Shown: piece after piece, positions 24,188 through 35,145 of the stretch
How the letters are laid out: each line of letters starts with the position of its first letter
Numbering within the stretch: position 1 is the first letter of the stretch
Assembly: GCF_021869535.1 (NCBI RefSeq)
Contig: NW_026262734.1
Coordinates: 98,461,285-98,525,284, forward strand
Direction: 5' to 3'
Length of the DNA: 64,000 bases
DNA from: Mytilus californianus
Taxonomy: Eukaryota; Mollusca; Bivalvia; Mytilida; Mytilidae
Notes under the pieces: generated by a model
Told to the model about the DNA's origin: nothing
The model's input: only the letters and a program-made list of their open reading frames with translations
The model's database searches: none
Translations under genes and position numbers: made by a program

Positions 24188-24560
24188 AGGAGATGTGGTA
24201 GGATTGCCATTGAAACGACTAACCACCATCTATGAAACGGATGTAAGTATTTATGGACAACCAAAAGGCCTTCAAAATGTTCAACAAAGAGAAAAACCCA
24301 TATAGTATAGTCGGCAATAAAAGGCCCCGACATGTAAAACAATATGAAACAATTTAAATGAAAGAACTAACAACCTTATTCATTAAAAATTTTTTTATGA
24401 AAAACAAATATGACAGACAAGCACAAACGACAGCCACTGAACTACAGACTCCTGGCTTGGGACATCACATAAAGAATGTGGCTGGATTAAACATGTTTTT
24501 GAGCGCTCAACCCACCCACTAACCAGGGACAGTGGTTTTACAGACAAAATAGGAAAATCA
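24188..24560 (+). repeat. Dispersed repeat fragment (same family as 9515-9790)
   Basis: It begins GGAGATGTGGTAGGATTGCC, then CGGCAATAAAAGGCCCCGAC, GACTCCTGGCTTGGGACATC, ACCAGGGACAGTGGTTTTAC. The order matches 8580-8620 plus 9515-9740, so those two may be parts of one longer unit. Confidence 0.7.
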
Positions 24561-25084
24561 GTTGATAAGGGCTTAATATATCAGATCGATACACAGTAGA
24601 AAAACTTAGACCGGACATTGTTCATTTGCGATGAAAGCACTCACTGAAATATAAACTTTTGAAATTCAGAAAAATATCAATATATACGACAGTAAAATAA
24701 AAAAGAAAACCCTGTTAAATGTTTTGTCCTTCTGTTTCGTCTTTAAAAAGATGAAACTTTTGCATTATCCTTGTTAAAAAGAGACAAAGTACAGATTTAT
24801 GATATTTTCTTAAACAAGAAGTTTGTGTTGCTTTGTTTATTTACAATTTATTAAGACCAACAAATTTAGACGATATTGATAGAATTAATCCTTGTTTAGA
24901 GGAACATTTTAAGATGTAAGTGTACATTCAGTGTGCGCATCTGATTTGATCAACACGTTTTTTTAACATCTTCCAATCCCCGTTATTTTGTTGTAAATGT
25001 AGTTTAATTAGTCTTGCGTAAGTTGTTATTTTGTAGGCTACCCCACTGCAAGAAATCAATAATTAGATTCTATTGACTGTCAAA

Positions 25085-26330
25085 CTGTCGAACAAGTTGG
25101 AGGCATAGTCAGTTATAAAACTAGGTTTACCCTACCATTTTCTTTATAAAATTTCTGTACCAAGTCAGGTATATGACAGTTGTTTTCAAATCGTCTCCTT
25201 GGTTGATAACGTCCAACGTTCAAATAAGTCCGGTTATGACTTTTCAGAACATATATATTTCTCGAATAAATTTTAATAAACTTCGCAGGAACACAGTGTT
25301 CTCCTTCAACTCAACTGTCAGCTGTATACCAGTAGATACTTTCCTGTCACTGAACATAAATTTAGTGACTATGTTGACTGAATCCTTCCCAATTACCTTG
25401 AAAAAGAGGAATACAATTGTCTACTTCAAATCTTGAATAACATCTTGAAATTGACAAAATGGTCGGTTGAGAACTTAGCTTTACGACAGAGAGATCCTTT
25501 CAATCGTCATATTGTTATCTTCTACTTTTGTGTATACAAATGCCATAAGCACCAGCATATGAAATATAATGTCTTCCTATAATTAGTTCTTCAAATAAAG
25601 AATTACTGCTAACAAGAAACACATTGCGCCATGCGTTCCAATTTGTAAAATTGAAGTCATCCCTTCAAACGTTTTACGACGCATATAACTTGATGGCCTG
25701 TTAGGTTATATATCTACGTTTTAGTTTGTAACCCGGATTTGTTTTCTCACAATCGATTTAAGACTTTTGAACACTGGTATAATACTGTTGCCTTTATTCA
25801 CTGATGACCACTCTTATGTTTTGCATGTTGTGTCGACTATTATGTTATTTGTTTGTGCGTTTCTCTGTGATGAATGTTCTTGAGTGTTCTTGTACTGTGT
25901 TTCTGTCACGTAGTGTTGTTTATTTTTGCGATATCTATTTATAACATTTTCACAAAGCGGGAGGTTTGGCTAGCCATTAAACCAGGTTCAACCCACCATT
26001 TTTTCTTAAAATGTCCCATACCAAGTCATGAATATAGCAGTTGTTATAGAACAGTTCGTTTCTATGTATGTTGACGTTTGTTTTTGTTGCTCTTCAGTGT
26101 TCTTGTTGTTCTAATTTTATTCTTTTATAGCTGATGCGTTTCCCTTGGTTTTAGTTTGTGAACAAGATTTGTTTTCTCTCAATTAATTGATGACTTTTAA
26201 ACACTGGTATTCTACTGTTGCCTTTATGCTACTTGCGTAACCACAATTCCAGCCTCTTTCCTCGTTTGTGACCTTACCTACTGCTACTAACTTCCGGATA
26301 TGTACTTGCTTATGTAAAGCAGATACCACT
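25085..26330 (+). repeat. Two degenerate copies of a mussel-type retroelement 3' region
   Basis: The word set RGGTTYAMCCYACCATTTTYT, TACCAAGTCA, ATATGACAGTTGTT, GATTTGTTTTCTC, TTTTRAACACTGGTAT, CTACTGTTGCCTTTAT occurs twice, at about 25120-25800 and 25960-26225. A further diverged fragment is at 39205-39300. The open frames here (25173-25436, 25874-26074) are incidental. The opposite-strand polymerase relic lies just to the right. Confidence 0.65.
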
Positions 26331-26559
26331 TATCCTTCCGGAGCACCTGAGATTTGTAATGGTTCGTGCTGTTCAATCTTAGATTTTTACGTAATGTTTT
26401 ATAACTAATGTTTATCTTTTCGAACTTTTTATGTTTTGGTAATGGTATTGGTATTTTCGATTGCCCCTTTATTATTGTCTATCTCTGTTGGAGTAATGTT
26501 TGACATGACTTTTTTCCGACTAAAATTTCATTTGCCAATCTTTATTTCTTTCATAAGAT

Positions 26560-26910
26560 CACCAAAATCTGTGGGTCTGCATCAGGTAAAGACAACTTGT
26601 TGTAGTAGTATAAAAGATATAGTGGTAATGTATATCACAGTTGACATGTACACTCCGTATGTAGGTGCTGCTGGAATGTTGCACAAAGAAATGGAAAATT
26701 CAGAATGGGAAAGCTAAAATCATCCCTTTTGTTGTAAAGTTTTTTGAACCAAACATCATTGTCAACCTCTAGATGTAAGTCAAGATATGAGGCAGAATTA
26801 ACTGTTTCTGTTGTATCCTTTATTTCAGGTTCGTTGGGATAGAAGCGTTCAACATAGTCATCTAATTTTGAATTATTTAGTGAGTGAACAGCATCAATTT
26901 AGCAGAAGGT
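26560..26910 (-). pseudogene. Fragment of a retroelement polymerase, C-terminal part
   Basis: Read on the minus strand from about 26905: DAVHSLNNSKLDDYVERFYP, then SASYLDLHLEVDND, then KLYNKRDDFSFPI. After a one-base loss near 26684-26690 it resumes as NIPAAPTYGVYMS. I recognise this block from reverse-transcriptase-like mussel retroelements, where it lies C-terminal to the catalytic core. In-frame stops and the frame break make it a dead fragment. The clade cannot be fixed without the catalytic part. Confidence 0.75.
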
Positions 26911-26994
26911 AAAGTTAAAAGTTAAAGGATACAATTAACTTCTTTTCTGTTAAGTTTAGTACTAGTAACTGATTGTTTAGTGATATCTTATCAG

Positions 26995-27424
26995 CAGTTT
27001 AATATTTGTGATACGATTGCCAGTTCGACAACTTCCCACCTGAAACCAAATTACGCGAACTTAAACTTAAGTCAGTTGAGTTTGCGTTCAGTAACTTCAT
27101 GAATTCTTATCTCAGTATATTATGTTTATTTGTGTGAAAAAATGAAAACAACACGTACTAAATTCCATGCGTCCGAAGCACTTGACTGGATTTACCTTCA
27201 TCATGTACGCTCAATGCCGAATATTTGAAAACCAAGGTTGTATAAGAACCGAAACTGTTGAAGAGTTATACGACCAAAAAGTACATAAGTTCCTTTTACG
27301 GGTTTTAGGTGTTAAGAAGTCTGTTTCAGGAGAAAGCTTTTCCTGTTCAGGTTTTTTTTATTTATGTTTTGTAAGAACCCTTAAATCGAGTTGTGAGGGT
27401 TCTGATCCAATTAATGATGATTGA
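26995..27424 (+). repeat. Mosaic of dispersed repeat pieces
   Basis: A GTGATACGATTGCCAGTTCG piece (about 27007) belongs to the GATTGCCAATG family. The open stretch 27167-27424 reads KHLTGFTFIMYAQC and LYDQKVHKFLLRVLGVKKSV with no domain I recognise. Its DNA (CTGGATTTACCTTCATCATG) recalls a common mussel repeat, so I do not call a gene. Confidence 0.45.
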
Positions 27425-27429
27425 GTTCT

Positions 27430-28950
27430 TTAATCTGTTTTGGACATTTTTTTCATAGGCCATCATACCCCATTTCCCCTTTTCTTCATATTTTAGGAAA
27501 AATGCAATATATGCTGATGATGACAATCTCACATAAAATTGAACAATGCAAGCAATAAAACTATGAAAACTAGCGGTATAAGATACACAATTTAATATAA
27601 CTATAAGTATGAAGATACTTTTTTAACACAGGCTATATAATATAAAGCGTTACATTAAAGAAAAATCTAAATATTTTACGACATGACAATCACCCGTCCT
27701 TCTCTAACAAATTGTTTTGATTAACTAAAATACGCATCCGTTGTCACATAATTTCTATTAGTAAAAAAGTGAAAACCATGGTAAGGAAGAGTTTGATGAT
27801 TCAAATGGCTAAAACCCAAACAATGTTAAAATGGAACTCCATCAAGTAGCTGCTAGATTAAAGAAAAAATATCTACATGTAACAATGACAATAAAATGTA
27901 TGTAAAAGTTTCAAGTGTGGAACTAGCAACTGTAAAACATTTGATGTCTGAATCCTTGAATAAATAATATACGAAATAAAAAATGAATGAGGTAAATATA
28001 GTAGCTCCAAAGCTTTGATAAGCGATATATCTACGAGGGAACCTTCAACATATTACGTCAACGTATAAACTTGTATGTTAAAGTCTGATAATAAAAAGTT
28101 TGATGTTTCTTTAGGGAATTATTTATAGAGGTAATATATTCCCAGTAGGTATAATGTTTAACTATGATCGTGTTCTTTCAAGTGATTTCATCGGATTCCT
28201 TTTGCAGTGTGACCACGTTTTTTCGAGTCAATATGATAAAAAATGTAACTTTTTTCCTGAAACTACCACGTAAAATAGATTATTTGGCTTTATAAAAAAA
28301 ATCATACATCTTTATTTAGTATTTGTGATAATAGATATTTTCAGCCCTATATACACTGTTTTGTGTTATAAAAGTTGAATGTAGACTAACAGTGCTTGTA
28401 TTCCAAGTTATAGAATTAAGTCATTGTATACACATACCAATTCAAATTTTCAAGAAAATGCATACATCATGTACATGGAATCTATTTATCTTTAAATGTG
28501 CAGACACTATACACAATATCTTGTAAATGCTTTGAGAAGGCCATTTGTGAATACTTTCATTTTCATATGCCTGTGATTTGTAGAGAACTAACAGAGTAGA
28601 AAAACATCCACCAATGGGACTCCAACGCTACTAGATAATACAACACTCGCAGGTGGGACTCAGTTGGCGAACAGCAGGAAATTGATAGGATCGCATGTTA
28701 AATCACTCGTAAAAATGGACCAATTCACTCGAGATAAAAAAAACACGATATCATCCGGACACAATACCTTCCGTGTATAAGTATTCATCATTTTACAAAT
28801 ATTACTTGTTTAGAAAATGTTTTTTTTGTGTTCTATAATTTATACAGTTTAAATAGGTGTAATGAAATACATAAAATACTAAAGTTAAAAAAAGTGTCTT
28901 TGCTTGAACATGATGAATTTTATCACTTTACGTGGATATAGAATTAATCA
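27430..28950. other. AT-rich DNA downstream of the lectin gene
   Basis: This is the probable 3' UTR and flank of the minus-strand lectin gene. A minus-strand AATAAA (complement of TTTATT at 28311-28316) lies ~650 bp past the stop; that it is used is a guess. Nothing else identified. Confidence 0.4.
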
Positions 28951-28959
28951 CCCGATGTT

Positions 28960-29207
28960 CTATTGAATAAAAAATACATCTGTGTTGTTGTCTGGGAACA
29001 AAGATGGCTGAGTTCCAATCATACATTCACCTTTCAGTGTACAGACATTTGTGTTCTTGTCATACTCTGCAGCAGAACAGGCTATTTTTGTGAAGCACAT
29101 TATTGTACAGTGAACGTTACTGTCCGCTACAGATGTTCCTATGACAGGACCTACATATCCGTACCCGATATATCCACATGCATAGGCAGTATTAATCCTT
29201 GACGAAT
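28960..29207 (-). other. Lectin gene exon 3 (PAN/apple-like domain, stop)
   Basis: 248 bases after the acceptor TTTTTCTATTTAAG, with TAG at 28962-28960. The AYACGYIGYGYVG segment leads into four regularly spaced cysteines typical of PAN/apple folds. It ends NNTDVFFIQ. Confidence 0.82.
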
Positions 29208-32200
29208 CTTAAATAGAAAAAAATAACGATTGTTAAAACCGAAAATACGATTGTCTTAATATCAGAGAACTGTAAGGGATTTCATATCCTTCGGTTAGAT
29301 ATTTATTGTCCTACCCAGACAGAGGAGACAATACGCCCGTCTAAATATCAGACACTTGCATGGGATGTCATTTCCTTCAGTTACCTTTTGTATAATCATG
29401 ATAATATGAAACTGTAATTGTAGAATGTTAGTATGTAAATGTATAATATGAATCTGTAAATGTTTAATATGAGTCTGTCAATAGATTGATTTTTTTTTTA
29501 AACAAGCTCTCTGTTTGGTCAAGTGTATCTTGGATTCACTGGTGGATTTATGTTCTATTCAGCTGCAATAGAAAGGATAAATTCAAATATTTATTTGTAC
29601 TATATGGATTTTAACGTTTAATGACATCTATCTCTTATCAAGAGCATGTAATCTTGATCATTTCAATATACAAAATTGTACTGACCGTTCTTTCATTTTA
29701 CTCCTTAATGATGCACGATAAAAATGTACACTAAATAACCAAAATAATAAAGATTGGCTTTTTTCTGATTACCTGATTCAATACGGCTGTTTAATGTATC
29801 GCCATAGACCTCTACCTCACAAATTGTTAGGTGTTCCGTATCTCTACGTTTAATCCGGACAAACCTCCCTCTAGTGTTAGAGGGGCACGTTATATTGACT
29901 CTCGGGTCTGCTTTGGCTTGATAGTGACAGTGAAATACATCTCCTGCATCTAAATTTGTCCATCTATTACATGAACAAGATGACATAATAACTTCGACAT
30001 CAAAATTGGTCAGTTGCTCATCTGAAAAAAAAAATGATAATATTAGAGCAAGTTCGTAATTGAATATGGATTTATTATATTAGATGATAATTAATTTGAC
30101 ACGTTTTTACAAAGCAATGTAAGTATATGGTTCGTCGATACAACTGTTCACTAAGTATGATTGATATTTGGTTCGCTGATACAACTGTTCACTAAGTACG
30201 GTTGGTATTTGGTTCGGTGATACAACTGTTCACTAAGTATGGTTGATATTAGGTTCGTTGATACAACTGTTCACTAAGTACTTTCGGTTTTGGTTCCTCG
30301 ATACAACTGTTCACTAAATACGGTTGGTATTTGGTTTGTTGATACAACTGTTCACTAAGGATGGTTGGTATTTGGTTCTTTGCTTTATGTGAGACTTGTA
30401 GATAATCGTTAATTATCTAAACGAGATTGATTTTCTCGTTTGAGCCGGTACGGCGAAAGTGAGAAAAGCAATCAAGTTGAGATGACCAATGATAACCTGT
30501 TTATCGCTGTTTTACCTATGACGACGTTGTTTATTTCATTGACAACGGGCACGTGTGCCTTTTAGTTTCTAGCGATAATTTTTCATATCACTCGACTCCT
30601 CTGAGAAAGAAAATTATCAGTCAGCAAGATCAAAGAAAAATTTCGTAAAATAGCGATAAAATCATCTATAAAGAAATGCTATACCTAGATACATTGAGAC
30701 AAATACCAACTTATTATGGTAAGTATATAGTTTGCAGAGACGAATAAGGTAAGCGTTTGTTTCGCTGAGTATCGTTGCACTAATTAAGATAAGTTCGGTA
30801 AGACAAGTATCTTCAAGTAAGGTTAATATGTCCGTCGATGAATAGTACCCACTAAGTAAGACTATGTGATAAGCGTATAAGTAACAAATACCTAATTTCA
30901 AATTCCTGATTTTGCCCGACTAAAAATAAAACTTGACCTCCAACACTCGATGCGACTCGGAGACTGTCGGATTGGTTCTCTATTCTATAAGAAAACTAAT
31001 ATGGTAGGTATGTCAATTTTAAAAAAATATTTTATCTTCAAGGTAAACTCGTTTTACTTATAAAACACATGAGGTACATGCTAGTACTCGAACAATTTCG
31101 TTGACCTTAATAAAAAATATGAATTACGTATTTGTTTGATTTTAAACAAGTCTAGTTTCATTTAGGTATCTCGATATGGGTTGCTGTTTGGGCATACTGT
31201 TGCATTTAGTCATATAAATGCGCAAGTAACCAATAAAGTTTCATCTGGTGTAAATTGCTTTACTTAATAAAAAGCAGAAATACATATTGTGATATCAGTA
31301 TGTTTTAAAAAAATATAAACCTGAGAAATTAACACTTACAAAAACAAAATTCTCGTCCAGAAATATCTATAACATTTATATCATGAACATTTTGTTACAG
31401 ACTACAAGTTAACAAACTGTTTGCATGAATTACAAACGTGAAGGGTAAACCAATCTATATTTTTTTTGAATGAGATAAATATATATATATCTACAGTGTT
31501 TTGTTTTAGATATTATTTTTACTGTTTAAAGGAAACAAATGACGTTTCAGCTCCGATCCACATACTACTCTACCCTAACTGATGGTAAAGAAAAATAGTT
31601 CCGGAACGGAAGGAATCACCATACGGAGTTTGACTCTACACTAACTGATGGTGAAGGAAAATAGTTCCGGAACGGAAGCAATCACTGTACAGGGTCTGTC
31701 AATGTTATGACTTCAATACTGGGTTGAGGACTGTTTTGTTACAATTTTGAAGATTTGCACCCTTTACTTACACATGTTACATTCCAATAGCAAAATATCG
31801 CAATTCTATTATAGTTATAGTTTCTTTGTTGCGGTTGTTGAAATTGAAAACATTGCCACGTTGGGATTCTGATATATAAGGGGTATTAAGAAACATTCTC
31901 TGTAATTATCAAAATCAGTTAGGCATGGCTTTCACCAGATTTCAGCCATATTATGTAATTTGTACACAATTCCATGAAACTTTAAAAAAATATGTCAATT
32001 TCTATAAAGTAGTGTCATTGGTTGCTATAGCAACAACAATAACATTTGCTAAAAATAAACTTGGTAAATTCAAATAAAATTGCAAAATCACATACTGTTA
32101 TACCCAGCCTGAACAGAAACATAGTCAAATGTATTTAAAAAACATATGTATTGTTGAATTGTCCATTTATTTACCTTTCAAATGATAAATTATAGCATAA

Positions 32201-33514
32201 GATTATCTGTCAACTTAATATTGAAAACAGTCGTCTTAAACATGTTAAACGAACGATTTTGCAAGAAAGTGAAATTTGTGAAATAAAGGGTTTTTGAGGT
32301 AGTTTTACGAAATCATGCAATTTTACATAACCTTGTGAGTATGCACTTCTTTCACCTTAGCATCTCGGCTAACTTTAGAAAAAAAATTAGAATGAGTAAA
32401 TTTATAGTGAGATTTTTCTAGTCGTATTTCAATAATAAACACGATCAGTAGTTATTCATTGTTATAATCTCGCGTGTTTATACTATTTTTAGAAGTTTTA
32501 GGCCTCTGAAATGCGTGTTTCGGACATCGAAGAGAAGCCCACCCCTAAAATAAACCAGTTTTATCCGATTTCAATTTCCGAAGTTCGTATTAGAGCTCAA
32601 AATGACAATTAATGTTCAAAGTTAAAGTGAAATATACTTAAATAAGGTTAGGCTTTGATAAACAAAGAATAGATTCAAAGGAAACACAGAATATGTCGTT
32701 ATGAAAAGTTAAGACAGGGTACAGTACCAGAAAACGAGGTAAATTTGAAGTTTGGACAGACATGGAGCGTATATTAAACATGTTAAACAGAATGTTTGGA
32801 ATAAGTGAATTCCTTTCCTCACAAATAATTAACAATTATTATTCTATGACATTCAGAAACTGAAATACAGTTTAGATGAGGATACATTTACAGCTCAGAT
32901 TGAACAAAATATATCAAATTTAAATACTTAAAAGTCTTAGTGGTTTGTGAAAGATTAATTGCATACATACAAGGATCATTAGTTTCAATTTACAAATCCT
33001 TGATATAGTACAGAAAAGATTGCGTTTATGTTTCTCGAAAATTCTAAAACACAATTAGTTTTGACATTGTTTGATGTGCACTGTCGATATATACAAAGAA
33101 AAGTATACCTCCAAGACTTACTCCTTTTGGAAGTTTTGATTAAGGCCTGTTAGAGGAAATCAAAAATAAAACAAATCATAATACTTCGCTCAAAATAAAT
33201 GTAAAACAACATTTCACTTATTCTTTTGTAAGTGGTACTTTAGTTATTGGCTTTTAAGGTACACGTGGTTTCATAGTTTAAGGTGAAATAAACTTAATTA
33301 TTGTTATTAAATCATGTAATAGATAGTTTTGGATTGACATAATTTGAGCTATGTCGTTTTCTTTGCCTTGTTGAAGGTCTACATGAGGGTTTGGGTGGGT
33401 TATACAGAAAAAAGAATAATTGGCAAAAGCTGCAGAATACATGGAATGAAGGCTGAAAAATAAATAAATAGTGAGATAAATAAGCAAAAAAAGATAAAGG
33501 AGAGAGAATAAAGG

Positions 33515-33548
<34 letters not shown>

Positions 33549-34450
33549 CCCAATGTAAATTTGTACAACTGATATCATTCAATATCTCTTAAATAATCAT
33601 TTGACATCACTTGAGCCTGTCATGACTCATATGGCTGTTAACATTTTACATTTTGATCTTTTGCTTGGCTCCACAAAATGAAATGAAACTTGACAGAGAT
33701 GCTCCTTACAAGGACCTTTTATGAGCTTGAAGAACTTAGGTGTGATTTCGTAAACAAGAATGATGGCTGTCTAGAAAATAGAGTATCGGAGGCGTATTTA
33801 GGGGGCATAATATATTCCTCCCTCATGGAGCTACGTTTATTATTGATACAAAACTTTGTTCCTGTTTCACTCCAAAGGTTGACCAGTTTGCACCCCATTT
33901 TCACAATCCTTGATACGCATCTGAGTGAGTTACTCACAATCATATTTTAAAAACATGTTACGTTATCAGCACTTTTAAATATAAACTGTACAAATAATTT
34001 TCTTGTTCAAATTTAAACCAATAAAGTTTCGTCTGGATGAAATAGTTTTATATGATAAAAAGTAGAAATTCATTTTCTTATATAAACTTGTGTATGAAAA
34101 AACCTGAAAAAGTAGCACTTACGACCATACGATGTCCGTCCAAAAATATCTATCACATCTATAGTATACACATTTTGTAAGTCGACTGCCCACCATGACT
34201 TCTGGTTAACTACATTAGCTGAAACCGCACACGCAAAATCGCCTGTATGATACTGCAAATTTGACTTGTTTCCATCGACGGCATATGTAGAGTTACAACA
34301 AAGATAATCTTCTCCCTCGGTAATTTTAGGATCATGAATGGAAGATAGCTTTGTAGGTTTCTTTAATGCAATATTTACATCAGCAAAGACTAAAACAAAA
34401 AAACAATGGCTATACACAAATATACACATCGATAATACAGTTATACACAT
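28960..34450 (-). CDS. Secreted F5/8-type (fucolectin-like) lectin with C-terminal PAN/apple domain, 3 exons
   Basis: Joining 34450-34123, 30021-29773 and 29207-28960 gives one 274-residue frame with GT-AG junctions, and all phases agree (1 nt + 2 nt at both joints). Residues 1-23 form a hydrophobic signal peptide (FFVLVFA before DVNIAL). Residues 24 to about 175 are an F5/8 type C / F-type lectin fold: NIALKKPT, STYAVDGNK, SWWAVDLQNVY, VIDIFGR, EQLTNFDVEV, GRFVRIKR, LTICEVEVYG. Residues about 195-274 look like a PAN/apple module: C-TIM-C-FTKIA-C-SAAEYDKNTNV-C-TL. Known F-type lectins bind fucosylated glycans and act in invertebrate recognition. The usual H...RxD....R/K signature is not intact here (FGRTSYGHEQ after the WWAVDL strand), so sugar specificity is doubtful. 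Start caveat: TTTTTGTTTTAG just before TCTTTGCTGATG could be a splice acceptor, in which case the signal peptide comes from an unseen upstream exon. Confidence 0.82.
29773..30021 (-). other. Lectin gene exon 2 (C-terminal half of F5/8 domain)
   Basis: 249 bases between the acceptor TTTTTTTTTTCAG and the donor ATCAG/GTAATC. It adds HEQLTNFDVEV through GRFVRIKR and CEVEVYG to the linker RIES. The phase matches exons 1 and 3. Confidence 0.85.
30123..30385 (+). repeat. 41-bp tandem repeat, six copies, in lectin intron 2
   Basis: GATACAACTGTTCACTAAG begins at 30137, 30178, 30219, 30260, 30300 and 30341. The rest of the unit is a variable TATTTGGTTCGYTG. A degenerate GTCGATGAATAGTACCCACT relative near 30832 suggests an older, longer array. 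Confidence 0.93.
31215..31425 (-). pseudogene. Relic duplicate of lectin exon 1 and its donor site
   Basis: On the minus strand AACAAAATGTTCATG, GTTATAGATATTTCTGGACG, then GTAAGTG mirrors ACAAAATGTGTATAC, GTGATAGATATTTTTGGACG, then GTAAGTG of exon 1 (34123-34180). The downstream intron words CCAATAAAGTTTCRTCTGG and ATAAAAAGYAGAAAT are also shared (31215-31290 with 34015-34075). The coding part is scrambled by substitutions and the 5' part of the exon is lost. Confidence 0.78.
31565..31700 (+). repeat. Two tandem 66-bp units
   Basis: CTAACTGATGGTRAAGRAAAA, then TAGTTCCGGAACGGAAG, begins near 31576 and 31642. TTCCGGAA is itself palindromic. Confidence 0.85.
31701..33510. other. Intronic AT-rich DNA, nothing identified
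   Basis: Lies within the large lectin intron. No exon-like frame with splice sites was found. Confidence 0.4.
33513..33550. repeat. (AT)n microsatellite within a palindrome
   Basis: GGGAA, then an AT run of about 30 bases, then TTCCC: a perfect 38-base palindrome able to form a cruciform. Minus-strand open frames here are low-complexity artefacts. Confidence 0.9.
33551..34004. other. Intronic segment with an unassigned open frame
   Basis: Both strands stay open over 33690-33950 (plus) and 33719-33943 (minus), but neither translation shows a domain and neither has convincing flanking splice sites. I make no gene call. Confidence 0.4.
34123..34450 (-). other. Lectin gene exon 1 (signal peptide, N-terminal half of F5/8 domain)
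   Basis: 109 codons plus one base. The donor is GGTC/GTAAGTG (GT at 34122-34121). The exon carries the WWAVDL strand. If the TTTTAG at about 34399 is used as an acceptor, this exon begins at VFADVN instead of the ATG. Confidence 0.75.
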
Positions 34451-34479
34451 TAAAAATACACGTTAATGTCACAGTAAAA

Positions 34480-34692
34480 AATGGAATTCAGTTGGATCCA
34501 GAATCCTCCTGGTACAAATTAATCAGAATTCCAATATCTACTAGTAGGAATTAGAATTTTGATCTATACTAACTAAAATCCAGTACACATGATAATTCTA
34601 ATACCTACTGGTAAAAATTTGGATATCCAGATTTGTACTTGAAGGATTCTGGATTGTACTAGATTTCTAATGGGTCCAGAAAATTTTGCGTA
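34480..34692. repeat. Hairpin-forming inverted repeat (~210 bp), MITE-like
   Basis: Left-arm words TCCAGAATCCTCC, GTACAAAT, ACTAGTAGGAATTAGAATT are mirrored on the right as AATTCTAATACCTACTGGT, ATTTGTAC, AAGGATTCTGGA. It lies just upstream of the lectin start. Target-site duplications were not resolved. Confidence 0.7.
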
Positions 34693-34859
34693 AATTAAAA
34701 AAATATTTTATCACCATTCGTTGTGTTATTTGAACTACAACGTACTTTGTATGAACTTATGATACTGTAAATTTTAGAAAAAAAGCTCTGCTGTGAAACA
34801 AATTCCTAGGAAATTGGCTTTCCATTTTTCTTTTTTACAAGTTTCATTATACAGATAGA

Positions 34860-35145
34860 AGAAGATAGGGTATGAGTGCCAATGATGCCAACTCTCCATC
34901 AAGGTCACAATAGGTAGAAGTAAACCATTATAAGTCAAAGTACGGCCTTAAACACGGAGCCTTGGGTCACACCGAAAAGCAAGCTATAAAGGCCCGCAAG
35001 AATTACTAGTGGAAAACCTTTCAAAAAGGAAAGCCAACGGTCTTATATAAAAAACGAAAAACGAGAAACACTTATGAACCACATCAACAAACGACAACCA
35101 CTGAACATCAGGTTCCTGACTTAGTACAGGTGCAAACAAATATCA
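34860..35145 (-). repeat. Inverted copy of the retroelement 3' end (see 23340-23630)
   Basis: GGGTATGAGTGCCAATGATG, GCCTTAAACACGGAGCCTTG, AGCAAGCTATAAAGG, ACGAAAAACGAGAAACACTT and CATCAACAAACGACAACCAC are the reverse complement, in order, of the end of the element at 22303-23640. It lies upstream of the lectin gene. Confidence 0.88.

Noticed and set aside
30123-30385. Regular direct repeats that could suggest CRISPR
   Set aside because: The 41-bp units are contiguous with no unique spacers, and the genome is eukaryotic.
33278-33582. Minus-strand frames rich in Ile-Tyr
   Set aside because: Produced by the (AT)n tract.
33690-33950. Possible extra exon in the lectin intron
   Set aside because: Open on both strands, no domain, no convincing splice sites, and the flanking lectin exons already join in phase without it.
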